64,000 nt of DNA from Strongylocentrotus droebachiensis (taxonomy: Eukaryota > Echinodermata > Echinoidea > Camarodonta > Strongylocentrotidae). A program made the translations under genes and the position numbers. Under the pieces are notes generated by a model. That model searched no databases, had not been told where the DNA came from, and was given only the letters and a program-made list of their open reading frames with translations. Where the stretch lies: NCBI GenBank assembly GCA_035222895.1, contig JAVYIG010000041.1, forward strand, positions 1,116,001 to 1,180,000, written 5' to 3'. Positions 48,423 to 61,141 of this stretch are shown here, piece after piece. Numbering within the stretch: position 1 is the first letter of the stretch; each line of letters begins with the position of its first letter.

Positions 48423-50490
48423 AAAGTGAGCTAAAAATCTACCTTTCTTTTCAAATTGATAGGCTTTTGTAATTAACAATGCTCGTTTATTACCTCTCTT
48501 CCTGCTTTTTATGAAAAGGGATATACCCTTTTAGTACACCTTTATTGTGTGCCTATTAAACAGTTTGAAATAATACCGGAAACTATCGTATTGCTATTAA
48601 ACATCCCCAAGACATGACACCGTCCAGATTAAATGCAAGGGGAACATAAACTTGTCTCAAGACACGTTAGGGATGTTCACTGATTTTTGCTTTTGTATGC
48701 GTTTCTCCCTTAAAATAGTGTATTTAAGCGCATTGTTATGATCAGTCAAAATTTGGGAGGACAATTTTAAACTTCGCATAAAATAAAGACAGGGTGACGA
48801 AAGGGTTAGTTATGAAAAGGACATCCTTCTTTCCCCAAATATAACAAAATGATTTTTAACTTTCCTATGCCTATGAGTTTGCAATTTTAAAAGAAAACGA
48901 ACCATTTTTACTTCAAGGAAACCCAGTGAAACCTGACCGGATCGAAAAATCAGACAAAGTTGATGGTTTTCTGGCTATCAGGAAATATTGGACAGTATTT
49001 TATAGAAATCAATCATAATTATTACGTGTGGTCTATGCATGTGACAAAGGTCATCTCAAAATTCAATTAGTCCAGCTTTTCGATTAATCATTCAATTCAC
49101 ACGTTTCGTCGCTTTGCATTCCTATTTAATAGTAGGCCAATTGTTGCTATAACTTTTTTGTTAATTGCAGTGTATAGACATATTGTCTAATATTTCTATA
49201 ACTTGAACAATAAGTGTAGAAGCATCTTCCATGGCCACTAGCTTTACAAGGGATACAGAAATTAATTTAAGATATTTCGTCACTCATAGTATAGTAAAAT
49301 GTCCACACACATCATCATAGCCTAACAAACCTGCAAGTTGGAGTTCAAAGGTCAATCGCTGACACCAATTAGAGAATGACCATAAAAGTATATGGAGCTC
49401 GCTTACATATATCGAATGGCCCCAAGTTATGATGGCGATGAATTGGACACCGATTGGAGTAATGCATTACATATGGCCAGAGTGCCCTGCGTGCATATAT
49501 AGTGGTGATTGATTGTACACCATCATTAGGAATGAACCTTTCCTTTCCGGGCTCACCAAGTCATTTAGAACGAAAAAGGAAAAAAAAATCAAATTGGAGA
49601 CAGGATTTTCAAAAAAATGCCTCCAATCTCAGTAATCGAGTCTACTTTCTTTGTCTACTCGTATCCCTGGAACATGCCGTGGGAACTATCTAAATTATCA
49701 ATGACAAGAGATGAATTGCAAAGAAAAATGACCAGAAAGTCGGATTTTTATAGACCCTACCAGGTACATAAAATTGTAAATGAACTGTCGACCCCATAGC
49801 AAATGAAGCGTGGATGAAACGCTTGAAATTTAGCGAGGTGTACACATTTGCAAGCTAAAGTGTCTAAAAACCACCTGCATGTTGGGAACTGTTTTCTCTA
49901 TTAGAGAGATGTATCACGTGTCAATATCAATTGCTTTTACCAAAGGCAAGGCAAGAACATTACAACAAATCAGATATTTACAATTCACGTACATTTTATC
50001 TCTTCACAATACGAGATGAAATGTATAAATGGTATTCTCTCGTGAACTTGTCCATGACCTTCTTAATTTCAAGAAGTATATGGGAATCGATCTACAAGGA
50101 GATTGATATTCAGTCTGTCCATAGTTATTTCAGAGATAGGAGATGGAAAGAAGTAACTGTTTAGTTCATCAAGTGACACCCTTCATTTTCAAGATAAATT
50201 ATGGTGATAAATACAACACGTTTCGAAACTGTAAAACTGTCGTTTAAGAATAAAATATACCACGCACATTCTTCTTGAAGTATGATCTCTTAGTGTGCCT
50301 TAAAATAACATCACATGACATTACCAAATAAAACACAATTCATGTCACCCCGTGTACGTCTATCTCGGTGTGACGAAAATTCATGACAATTAACAATGAT
50401 TTTTGATGTAATCACTTTCACTTGATCTTGTATACCCACTATGCGAACTTTTATCAGTAAACCCCCCCCCCCCCCCCCCGCCCACGCATA

Positions 50491-51983
50491 GGGGCATTTA
50501 CACTGTCATCCAAACACGCCAAAAAATGCCAAACCGGAGCCTGGCCGCGATGTTACCAAGGGCAACTACGCATTACCGGCAGACATGCCAAGCCCGAAAC
50601 ATTCCAAATCGAAGTGTGATCTTTTGGCGTGTTTTGGCGTGTTTTGGCGTGTTTGGCAAGTATAAACGCTCGCAGTTGTAACATCGCGATGTTAGGTGAC
50701 GTAACTTTAGAAGCGGAGCTAGATGTCGTCCTTAAAGAAAACGATAGAACGATATATACAAAGAATAACATAAGAGAAGGTGATAGAAGTAAGAAACAAA
50801 TAATAACATAAGGAATAACATAAGGAAAGACAGAAAGAGAAAGTGATAGAATGATAAAAAACAAAGAATAACATAAGAGAAGGTGATAGAAGGAAGAAAC
50901 AAAGAATAACATAAGGAAACACAGAAAGAGGGAGTGATAGAATGATAAAAAACAAAGAATAACATAAGAGAAGGTGATAGAAGGAAGAAACAAAGAATAA
51001 CATAAGGAAACACAGAAAGAGGGAGTGATAGAATGATAAAAAACAAAGAATAGCATAAGAGAAGGTGATAGAAGGAAGAAACAAAGAATAACATAAGGAA
51101 ACACAGAAAGAGGGAGTGATAGAATGATAAAAAACAAAGAATAACATAAGAGAAGGTGATAGAAGGAAGAAACAAAGAATAACATAAGGAAACACAGAAA
51201 GAGGGAGTGATAGAATGATAACAAACAAAGAATAACATAAGAGAAGGTGATAGAAGGAAGAAACAAAGAATAACATAAGGAAACACAGAAAGAGGGAGTG
51301 ATAGAATGATAAAAAAACAAAGAATAACATAAGAGAAGGTGATAGAAGGAAGAAACAAAGAATAACATAAGGAAACACAGAAAGAGGGAGTGATAGAATG
51401 ATAAAAAACAAAGAATAACATAAGAGAAGGTGATAGAAGGAAGAAACAAAGAATAACATAAGGAAACACAGAAAGAGGGAGTGATAGAATGATAAAAAAA
51501 CAAAGAATAACATAAGAGAAGGTGATAGAAGGAAGAAACAAATAATAATATAAGGAAAAACATAAGGAAAGACAGAAAGAGGGAGTGATAGAAGGAAGAA
51601 ACAAAGAATAACATAAGGAAACACAGAAAGAGGGAGTGATAGAATGATAAAAAAACAAAGAATAACATAAGAGAAGGTGATAGAATGAAGAAACAAAGAA
51701 TAACATAAGGAAACACAGAAAGAGAAAGTGATAGAAGGAAGAAACAAAGCATAACATAAGGAAACACAGAAAGAGAAAGTGATAGAAGGAAGTGATAAAG
51801 AATAACAAAGAAAGATAGAAAGAGGAAAGTGTTTGCATCGGAGTGCCGCGCATGCGCATTACCAACTGAAACACGCCAAAACATCACTGAGCTTTTCAGT
51901 CGGTGATGTTTCCGCACAAGTGTAAACGGGTGCGCGAAACATCGCGACTTTCCAAAATGAGGTATTTGACAGTATAAATGCGC
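50491..51983. mobile_element. Non-autonomous DNA transposon with TA target site, carrying a minisatellite
   Basis: Terminal inverted repeats: the left end GGGGCATTTACACTGTCA matches the right end read in reverse, GCGCATTTATACTGTCA. TA flanks both sides (50489-50490 and 51984-51985). Subterminal segments also share pieces between ends, such as ACGCCAAA, CGCATTACC and ACATCGCGA, in direct and inverted order. The middle 1.1 kb is a minisatellite. No transposase is visible. TA duplication suggests a mariner-like or another TA-targeting superfamily. Confidence 0.6.
50747..51830. repeat. Minisatellite, ~91-bp unit, about ten or more copies
   Basis: A purine-rich unit recurs with spacing ~91 bp; AAGAGAAGGTG is at 50966, 51057, 51148 and 51239 and continues to ~51670. 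Each unit is built of two related halves (~40 and ~51 bp) sharing ACAAAGAATAACATAAG. Copies differ mostly by one-base A-run changes. The minus strand is open in all three frames for 340-450 codons, giving Leu/Phe/Ser-rich translations that are repeat artefacts. Confidence 0.9.
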
Positions 51984-52544
51984 TAGTCTGCCTCCCTTTC
52001 GATACCCTCGATGCGCAGTTTAAAAGAGCGTTGCGTTGTTCTAATACAAAGTTAGAATTTCATTGATTATCAAACCAATGATCAGGCTGATAGGTTACAC
52101 AATATTATTGTGTAAGTTCGGAATAAAGAATAAAAACCCCAAACATAAATCAAAAGCAAAAAAGGTTTTCATACTGAATCGTGGGAACGGTACATCGTCA
52201 TGATTTTCCCCTACAGAGTACTCATAATTCGAAAGTTTTTCGTGTCCTATAACTGAATATTCTCCCCGAATAGTAATGTTGGTCCCTTCTTTGATTATAT
52301 CCTGGTTCAGTACCACAATATCCTTCCTTTTGAAAACAACCAATGAATTTAGGTTTCGCTTTCACCGTAACTAATCATTTAGCGGAACCCATCGAGAGTT
52401 TTCACAGGAATGATGGAATAGCCTGTGAATAGAGGATAACAACGATTGTAAGTATGGACTAGGAAACACCAAAAAAAAAAAAAAAAAAAATTAATCTAAT
52501 ATTTGCAAGTATGAAAAGTGTTATGGTATCACACCTATATTCAG

Positions 52545-52581
52545 TTAAACCATGGAGATATAAGATATCTCCATGGTTTAA
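52545..52581. repeat. Perfect 17-bp-arm palindrome with 3-nt loop
   Basis: The left arm TTAAACCATGGAGATAT, the loop AAG, then the exact reverse complement. It is only ~215 bp from the foldback MITE at 52797. It could be a cruciform, a MITE relic or a hairpin transcript; sequence alone does not say. Confidence 0.75.
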
Positions 52582-52796
52582 ACGTAAAAATGGTGTATCG
52601 GAAAAATCCAAAATAGTTTTATCTTGAAATTCATGAATGCCAGAGGAACATCAAGTTCATGGATTCGAACCTCGACCCAGTATGTTATAAATCTAGACTT
52701 CTATCTATATTGCCACTATCGATCCGAGGTGGCATCATTATTGAAAAGCATTATGCAATGTAATAAGTTCTTTTCACACATTTTCATACCCATTGG

Positions 52797-52908
52797 CCCG
52801 AATTCACAAAGGAGGTTTGTCGAATAACCTAGGTTTATGTGCGTCATATGAAACCTGGTTTATAACACGAACCTAAGTTTGTCGACAAACCTCCTTTGTG
52901 AATTCGGG
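52797..52908. mobile_element. Foldback MITE, 112 bp, with 27-bp perfect inverted termini
   Basis: The two ends are perfect inverted repeats of 27 bp starting CCCGAATTCACAAAGG. The central ~58 bp holds further partly inverted copies of AACCTAGGTTT-like sequence. No clear target duplication. The whole element could fold into one long hairpin. Confidence 0.7.
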
Positions 52909-54443
52909 ACATTAAGTTTGAACATGACACGCCATGTACACGCTCTTCAATTAAATGGTGTCAGTCTCCAAATATTGTTCAAGGATTAATTTGCACAAAT
53001 AATATCTCACCTTTGACTTCCAATCAAATAACCTTTAATTGTATCAAGTCAATATTATCATTAGGGAAAGCAGTAGGGGTCTAAACCGAGTATTAATACG
53101 ATTTCACAGCGGGGTTTATAGAACGATAGCCTTAAAAGACAACCGAACTTGTGGAGATCCGGCAAAATAGGACTGAATAAACCTCATTCTTTTCGTAACC
53201 GTGAAAACAATCACAAACAGATTTTCTGGGGTCACGTTTGCGAACAAAACGAGGTACTGTCATCTTGAAAATAAAATAAAAGTTCCATTTCTGAAATTGG
53301 TTGTCATATCAAGTTATCCACCACAAATTCCACTGCATTTCCATAAGCATACTTATATATCAATCTGAAGCAATGTTCGATTAAAAAGAAGTTAAATATG
53401 TCGAAGTTGACGAACCTATTCTTGCGTGTACTGTCTTATTACTTGTAAATCTTTCCTCTTTGACAGTGTAATTATTTTGATATGTTTCGCTTGTTATCTA
53501 CAATTAACTAGTTATACAATGTAAATTCATACACTCATTGTGGAATAATATTTCACTTTCGAATAATATATTAATATAACAAGGAAAAACAACCAGATAT
53601 GTTTCTTATTTAATTCTTTTTTCTTACAAAAAGAGAAAAATCCTAATCACCAACATGTCTAAGATAATAATATGGACACCTGCATGAATAAAATGTCAAA
53701 GAACGGCGTAAAATGCATGGGCAGTGGTTTAACCTATCGATTCGTGGTCCGAGGGCCGGTTGATATTATGAGACAAAGGTTGTATTGAAATTCCCTAACC
53801 GAATTTCAGCCCCAGTCCGTCCCTGGCCACTTTTAGCAAATAGTGGTATGTTCTCTTTAAGATCCTGAGAGAAGTGTTTGAGTCGTGGCTGGAGAGCAAT
53901 TAGTGGTGGTAGCCGGCAGCCGATCTAAAGGACTACCGAAGTCGATACCTTGAAGGAACATCCGGCGCCATTGCGGTCTCCTTCTTCCAACACACCTTGG
54001 GTCTCTTGCGGATATACCTTTTCTCACAACCTGAAACAATTCAAGTGACAGGTATACCCTTGACTAGGAATTAAAACACACCATGCACATGTGTTGGACA
54101 TTTTTATCCCTCAAAACTGCTCAAGATGTTGATTTCTTATGATTTCTTTTTAATTTTCATACCTGCCTCTGTACATTTTTGAAAAAAGTGAACATTTCAA
54201 ACAACACTGTCATAATTTTATGATACGTCACAAAATCTAAGAAATTAGTTTGACACACACACAAAGTCATATCGATCTTTACTTAAAGTTCTAATCAAAT
54301 TTACATCGGGGTACTTCAAAATATGAGATGCAATAATTTTCATTTCTATATTTGAGATGTCTGCGTTGATCAATTTCTTACTTCCTGAGGGCATTCTAGG
54401 TGGACACAACCGATCTTAATTGCTCCCTTTTGAATCTCAATAG

Positions 54444-54738
54444 CAGGGGCGGCGATCCCGGGGGGGACGGGGGGGACACGTCCCCCCCTCAATTTGTTTA
54501 GGGGGGGATCGTCCCCCCCTGGAAATTTGAAAAAGTGCAAAACAAATTGTATAGCATATACTGAATAATGACTGCCACACACTTTTAGGCTCCGGAAGGC
54601 CCAAGAGTGCAGCGTTTAGACTAATAAAATTGCAAAAAAAATCTCGTTCGGTCGCTACGCTCCCTCGCATAACATCCTTGTAAAAAAAAAAATCGCATTT
54701 CGTCCCCCCCCGGTCATTAACAGAAATCGCCGCCCCTG
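54444..54738. mobile_element. hAT-type MITE, 295 bp
   Basis: Inverted termini CAGGGGCGGCGAT are flanked by a perfect 8-bp duplication CTCAATAG (54436-54443 and 54739-54746). The interior is G-rich on the left, C-rich on the right, with an A-run. A small hAT-derived non-autonomous element without coding capacity. Confidence 0.85.
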
Positions 54739-54999
54739 CTCAATAGGGATGAATACTTTTAATACTTTGTGCCCCTGGTAACATCTTAGCGGGATCCAAG
54801 CCACTAGGCTTTTTCTTATATAACACTATTGGAGATAAAAACTTGTATGCAGAACAGAACATGATTGCTGACAAACATTGGGCGTATTATACCACTCCGA
54901 TAAATATTTTTAGGGTTAGGTTAAGCCCTTTTATATCAATGTGATTCTTGATTTAGTTTTATACAAATATTTGTGACTTGTTCCACATAAGACTAAGAT

Positions 55000-57948
55000 G
55001 ATACGATTGTTCACTTTTAGTGGATTAAGTCAACCTGTCATTCTTTTTATCGCCATAAATTGAAAACGTGATTTATTTGGGGTGTTGCATGAGGCACCTA
55101 AGAAACAATATTGAATTTGTTTAAATGATTTGTTCCGTGTTGTTTTAATTCTTTTTTTACTCCATAATTCCCATCAGCTATATTTATAGTGGCATGGGAA
55201 ATGATTATAACGAATCCTGCTGAGTACAATTAGACGGTATAAAGAGTGTTCTTTTATAGCTACTCAGCGGGTTGGTTTATAAGGCGCTGAGTTTGATGGG
55301 CGGCCATCGGCGGACCTTTCACGTTACACGAACTTGGACTCACTTTTCTTCTCACTTTTCTTTATCCAACTTTCATACCTCCCGGGCGCGTGGGACCTGA
55401 TATTTTTGACAGCTTTACCTCTTTCTATCTTTCTTCTAAGGATACATTTCTTGTATGAGAATAAGGAGCGTTATTTTGAAAACTTGGCGGCGTTCCACGT
55501 TACAGCATAATAAATGGTGTTTATGCTTTCTACAGCAACGTGATATCCGTGTTTTGAAGGCGACAAGTGCGTGCGCGCGGGACGTTTTCTTTTATCCCAT
55601 TCTTGTTTGCTTTAACACACGTTTTTGAGCTCGTTTTTGGCTAGAAGCACCTTTGGACATTTGCCGAGTTCTGATTTAATCCTTATAAGTTATCAAAAAT
55701 GGGATGTGTACCTAAGTTATTATATCTTTCATATTTTCTTGTAATCATCCGAAGTGTCTTTGTATTTGTGTTTCATTATGAATTATCCATCCGAGCACGG
55801 GTTGTGGTCGAATTGCTGCAGGTTTATGGTCTTCAGACCGACATGTACAACGAACCTAAACAAGATTACGAGAATGCCCCATAACAAATTTAGTTTATGA
55901 ATCATTATACAAAAAACCACAAGTTTGCCGCAAAATATTAGTTCTAAAGCTTATAATTATTTTATTATTAAGGTGATATTTCATTCGTGTATACCACCAA
56001 TGGATACTTTTATCTTTATTTCCCCTATCCATTCTTTTATTTTTGTTACTAATGGAACTACCTGCAGAGAACATTGACTTCCGATTTGTATAATTATAAT
56101 ATTAAAATAACGTGGTATTTGGTGCTTAGCCCTATTCCATTTACTCTGGAAAACAGGAAGAAAATAATTGAAATTTTGACGGACCATTTCAGAGTTATTG
56201 TACTGTGGTGTGAAATGAGGGGGGGGGGGTTGTTTGATTTGCAGGTACATGTATCGCTAGATTCATGTTTATTTTGCTTTCCCACAACAAAGCTTGAATT
56301 AGTTGAAAACAAACTTCGAGGATGGGCAGTGAAGCAAGCGAATAATTTAAACCACAGAGAAATGGTCATTAAACTCCATGAAACGCAGACAACGTTGTGA
56401 TGTTAATAATTGAAGGGTTACTGTAATAATTATGTACCATAATTCTATACCATAGTTCTGTGAAGGAACATGGTAAATCAGACAGAAGAGTTTTACTATT
56501 TAATGTAGTGACGTACAGCAGTACGAGAAGGACACATACCTTCTCATCACATTGCGGATGAGGAAATACGACCTTATGAAAGCTACTAAGAGAAAGCAGA
56601 AACATTAGTGAAACAGACTAGTGAAAGTTTGAACGAAATTAAATAAACGAATTGAAAGTTGCAATATACGCATGGGAACTTCAAATTGGCGGAATCGGTT
56701 AATGTCACTGTGACAACTTTCCCATTTGTTCCAACACACACGATTACTAAAACTATATACATTTTTTTTTCTTTAACAAAATGTGTGGCTCAGGAGAGTC
56801 TCCCCTTTTTAGAGGAACTTTAATGATATACTATCTATAACATTTGCCAATGAGTGGCGCCCCAAGAGAGAAGGCACTTAGGAGGATTAAAGCATAGAAA
56901 TTAATGTCATTTTATACACCACAACATTTAATGGGAGAATTATCCGTGACAACGTCACAATTCACTGACAAAATTGCCAATTTGAGATTCGCAAAGCTAG
57001 AGTTATCTCATATTGCAGACATTCACAACTCTCGTATTCTTGGTCCGATTTATTTCAAACTCATTGCCCTTAAAAGAAAAGAAAGATATGAAAAGATAGG
57101 GAGAAAGGAATAGAAACGTCAGACGGTCAGAATAAGACACCCGTATCTATTCATTTCGATTTTGTTCATCTCTGTATATTTACTAACTATCCGCCTCGAG
57201 ATATAATGTACATTTAGGCCTATGTGTATTATAGTAATCCACATTTAGTCTACTTTTATCTTCAATTTGCATATAAAAAGTTTTAAATCTTTTGTTGTTG
57301 TTGTTGTTCATTATGAGAAACAAACAATACATGTAGGTCCAAAGTTGTTTAACCGAACCGCCATTATCATTAATGCAGGAACGTACGGGCATGAAAATTG
57401 CATCCATAAAAATGCAGCGCATTAATTCGCGTTATGAGGATTTACCTCCGGATTCTAGGTCCAATTCGTTAAGTAGAGGAACCATAAAACTGTGTGTTTG
57501 GACTTGGTCGAGTAAACATGGGGTCGATTTTGGCACGAGTCTTGAGTACTCTACATAAGCCCTTTTATGTGCTATTAGCTCAGGAGGCAGGTGCGTGAGC
57601 GTGCGCCTTTTGTTTGCTGAAAACAGTTGAAGGAGACAATGAAGGGGATCGGAGGTCAGAGGTTAAAAGTTATTCACTCGGTCGCTGGATGGATGTAGCC
57701 GTCGTGTACAGGAACGCACCACTTCGACGGCCGATTGGAAGTAGGACTAAAATTTTAACAACACCTGTTAGAAAGTGGCACTCTCTTCTCACTAGTCTAC
57801 AGCTATTTTACCTGAGCTTTGACGCCGTCGCTTATACTTTTACAGAAAGTTGAATGATAAGAAAGTGATAATGATAATGATGATGATGTTAAAGATAATG
57901 TTGAAAACAATGATGAAATTAAATATTATTAACAATAATACTATAATC

Positions 57949-57988
<40 letters not shown>

Positions 57989-58100
57989 GTACGATAATAA
58001 TAAAAGTAATAACAAAATACAAATAAGTTTCTATTTAATAACACCCCGCAGTAATTTTTGCTGATAGTACTGAGGATGAGGATATACTGGTAAATAAAAA
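55000..58100. other. Gene-free upstream stretch
   Basis: Open frames of 60-108 codons show no recognisable motif. There is a CGCGTG at 55387 and an ACT microsatellite near 57.95 kb. Nothing else that I can support. Confidence 0.5.
57953..57988 (+). repeat. (ACT)n microsatellite
   Basis: About twelve ACT units within an AT-rich stretch of ATA/ATG triplets. Confidence 0.9.
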
Positions 58101-58128
58101 GCATAGTTTGTTGTATTTATAACCAACT

Positions 58129-58130
58129 AC

Positions 58131-58161
<31 letters not shown>

Positions 58162-58350
58162 CGTTACTTATAAAGCGCTTACCACCGAAGTCTCTAAGCG
58201 CTCATGATACACACAAAATAGACTGATATACAGTTACATCTTATACAAAACTAAAAATGCAAATAAACCTACAAATTACATCAAAGGGAACAGAGTTAAT
58301 CAACCATCAAACGCAATTTTGAATAAATGTGTCTTGAGACTAGTTTTGAA
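58129..58350 (-). mobile_element. Probable LINE 3' terminus (SLKTHLF-type C-terminus and TAA tail)
   Basis: On the minus strand, 58340-58296 reads NLFKTSLKTHLFKIAFDG and then stop. This resembles the last residues of CR1/L2-like LINE ORF2 proteins, often ending in a (S/Q)LKTHLF motif (family memory). About 140 bp later comes AAGCGCTTTATAAGTAACG and a TTA microsatellite (58129-58158), consistent with a LINE tail. Confidence 0.45.
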
Positions 58351-59682
58351 TAGGTTAACGGTTTGACATAGCCATTTTACTTCAGAGGTACAGAGTGTGT
58401 ACGTATAATCGTATACTATTCTCTTTTATTTCCGTACTAAATAAACGACTTATGGCAAACCAGGTATTTTTTAAAGACAATCTGCGCTGAGGCCTTGTTA
58501 AAGCAGATACGATATCACAATGTCAATATACGACGAGGGCACGCGATGTATCTGGTAAATAATGCGACGATATTTTGTGCCAATTATGAAGTGAATGGAC
58601 AATATTTAATGGTTTTCTTTTGAACGCGGAAACAGGTGCACAGGTGTGCTTTGGAGTACGTACAAAGGTCATTATTCTATCATGAAACGAGATATAAAGG
58701 ATGACCTGAAAATTATATTTTCATCTCATACTTTGTAAATAGTTGATTGTGCTCAGAAGAAAACCATTTCCCCTGGAGAGGAATTATTAGTGATGTATAC
58801 CGTAGACTTTTATTGCATCGGGTCAAGAGTTAACAAGACAAGACAATTCAATAGGATTTTAATGCATATATCCTGTTCTTTTGATTTCAGTCAAAATAAT
58901 ACTGTCTAGATTTTTATCATTTTAGATAGGCCTATGGGGACGCTACTGATGTTTTGATAAAATATAGTTCTATAGCTTTACACAAATGTAAAGGGTCACA
59001 TGTTTTTAGAACGAGGGTATTTTTTTTAATGTATATACAGTTAATCGAAAATTACACCGTCTAGTCGATTATTTCAACGGAGTGAAATATGAATAATAGG
59101 CCCTTGATTCAGGACTGGCTTTAGTATACTTTGTACACAAAAAAGCCCACTGGGGTATGAACAATCAGAATTAATTACTGGTATTCAGAAGACCACACAA
59201 TGTGTCACTCTTCCGGTATAGCGCCGTGACAAGGAATTGAGATTTGTTACTCTGAATCAACCCTCAGATTTTACATTTTGATAATACTTGATTTATGGGT
59301 ATTATGATTAATCATAAAGATGGTGTAAATTTGTTTTCCCTCGTACAGATTCCATCAATGATTAATATCACACCCTACAGTCCTATATGTATCAATACAA
59401 CGTCACATCCTTCTTCTTGACCACACTATACAGCCGCATAGTAATGTCATTTTTTAAGGGAAATTATTTTAATAAAACAAAATTATGATAATGACTTTTT
59501 AAAAGATATGATAACGTTTTAGAAAAACGATAATTAAATGAATTCTACACGAATCCTATGAATTATAATTATGTTAAATAACATGTTATTATTAATCGAA
59601 AAAAGTTGATATCTCTATAATACTAGATTTATGAAGTTTTAGGTCATTACCCTTGGAAATAACATTTTTACGTATGTTTTAT

Positions 59683-59899
59683 CAGTGGTGTAGCTGTTGG
59701 AGGTTGGAGGCACGTGCCCCCATCAAATGAAGAAAATAAATAAAATTATATGTCATTGACGTGACGCTACATACCCTACCCCTGCCCCTAGCCCCTTATC
59801 AATGGGTTTATTATTTCCTATTTCAAACTCGGTGAAGGACCTATCCCCCCATTAGTACCGATGCCCCGTTAACGTCGTTACACACGCTACGCCCCTACC
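59683..59899. mobile_element. Possible degenerate hAT-like MITE
   Basis: The left end is CAGTGGTGTAGC; the right end in reverse contains GGGGCGTAGCG. Flanking octamers TGTTTTAT (59675-59682) and TGTTATAT (59900-59907) match at 7 of 8 bases. The interior is C-rich with no coding potential. Boundaries are uncertain. Confidence 0.35.
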
Positions 59900-61141
59900 T
59901 GTTATATTATAGTGAGTCATCCTTTCCATTTGCACCCAGATAAATGATAAATTGACCGAAAAGGGGGTTAATATGTAAATCCAAGATTTGTTAAAAACTG
60001 TTAAAAGCCTATTTGCTTAACCAGCCCAGTCTAACTATTTACTTTGCGGTTTTTCTACACGTAATCAAGGAACCCAGTCAACGCTATTTTATCCTTTAGA
60101 TGGATCCTACATGGATCCATAGTTGGGGTTCTTCGGGAGAGGGTGGTCGAAAGATGCAACCCCAATCAATCTTCATAATCCCTTTCTCGATTTTTATACA
60201 TCACGAAAATGGCGCGCGTGCTCATTGTACAGATATAACAATGAAGATAATGAAACACAGGCGATCCATCATTCCCCTTTTGTAATAAAAAATGAGATAA
60301 ACACCAATGTAATGTTCTGATGATGGCTAGAACGAAATTAATCAAAAAACAAGCGTAGATTCACTTTTGTCCCGGTGTTGTCGTGTTAGCCTCGTTTTCT
60401 TTCCATTGAGAGAATACGAGATAAATCATGAAGACTGATGCGAAGTTGCGAACCCTCGGGACACCATGTTGTAAAGAGTGTGGGACCGTAACTATGATCA
60501 GATCATAATGATTAGGGGTGGCTATAACTCATATTGCAAAGTATCAATACATATGTGATTGTAGCATCTCACTGGAGCCGTGCATGTCTACCAGCTAACC
60601 ATTGGTGTAGGATCGGATGGGTGGTGGTGACACTATAATAGATGGTACCCATTAATAGGGGGGGGGGGGCATGCATGGCGGCAGCGTTGGTTGAGTTATA
60701 TTCCGATTCAAATAGAGAACCCTCCCAAAGTATTCCTACTTCAATATCACCAGGTTTAATTCACACAGTTTATAAGAATTATTAGTCCATAATAAATTCT
60801 GATGATCCGACATTTTGCTCCATGCAGGTTTAATTAAAAAAAGATACTGTTGCAGTTATTGTCATGTTGGGTTTAGGGTTAGGTATGCGTATGTTGTGTT
60901 TGATACAGGGTTAAAGTGGGGGAATTCTGCTAGTGTTAAGGCATTGACCACCCTGTACCGGAAGCAAAGTGTATGTAAAAGTGCTATGGGTTTGAGTATA
61001 ATAATAATTGTAACGTTTAACTCGCATCCAGCATTGTCAACCTCTCTCACCATCTTCCATCTTTGCCCTCATTTTCATTTAATTTTATCGTCGTTCATCT
61101 TAAAATGTCAATTGAACCTTCCTCAAGAGTGCCTTAACATG

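Noticed and set aside
50747..51830. CRISPR-like array
   Set aside because: Repeats are contiguous with no unique spacers, in animal DNA; it is a minisatellite.
50553..51917. A 454-codon open frame (and 342 and 380 in the other frames) on the minus strand
   Set aside because: It lies in the 91-bp minisatellite. All three frames are open and give Leu/Phe/Ser-rich repeats, so it reflects unit composition, not a gene.
56074..56400. A 108-codon plus-strand frame
   Set aside because: It crosses a G-run and has no recognisable domain; an antisense frame is equally open.
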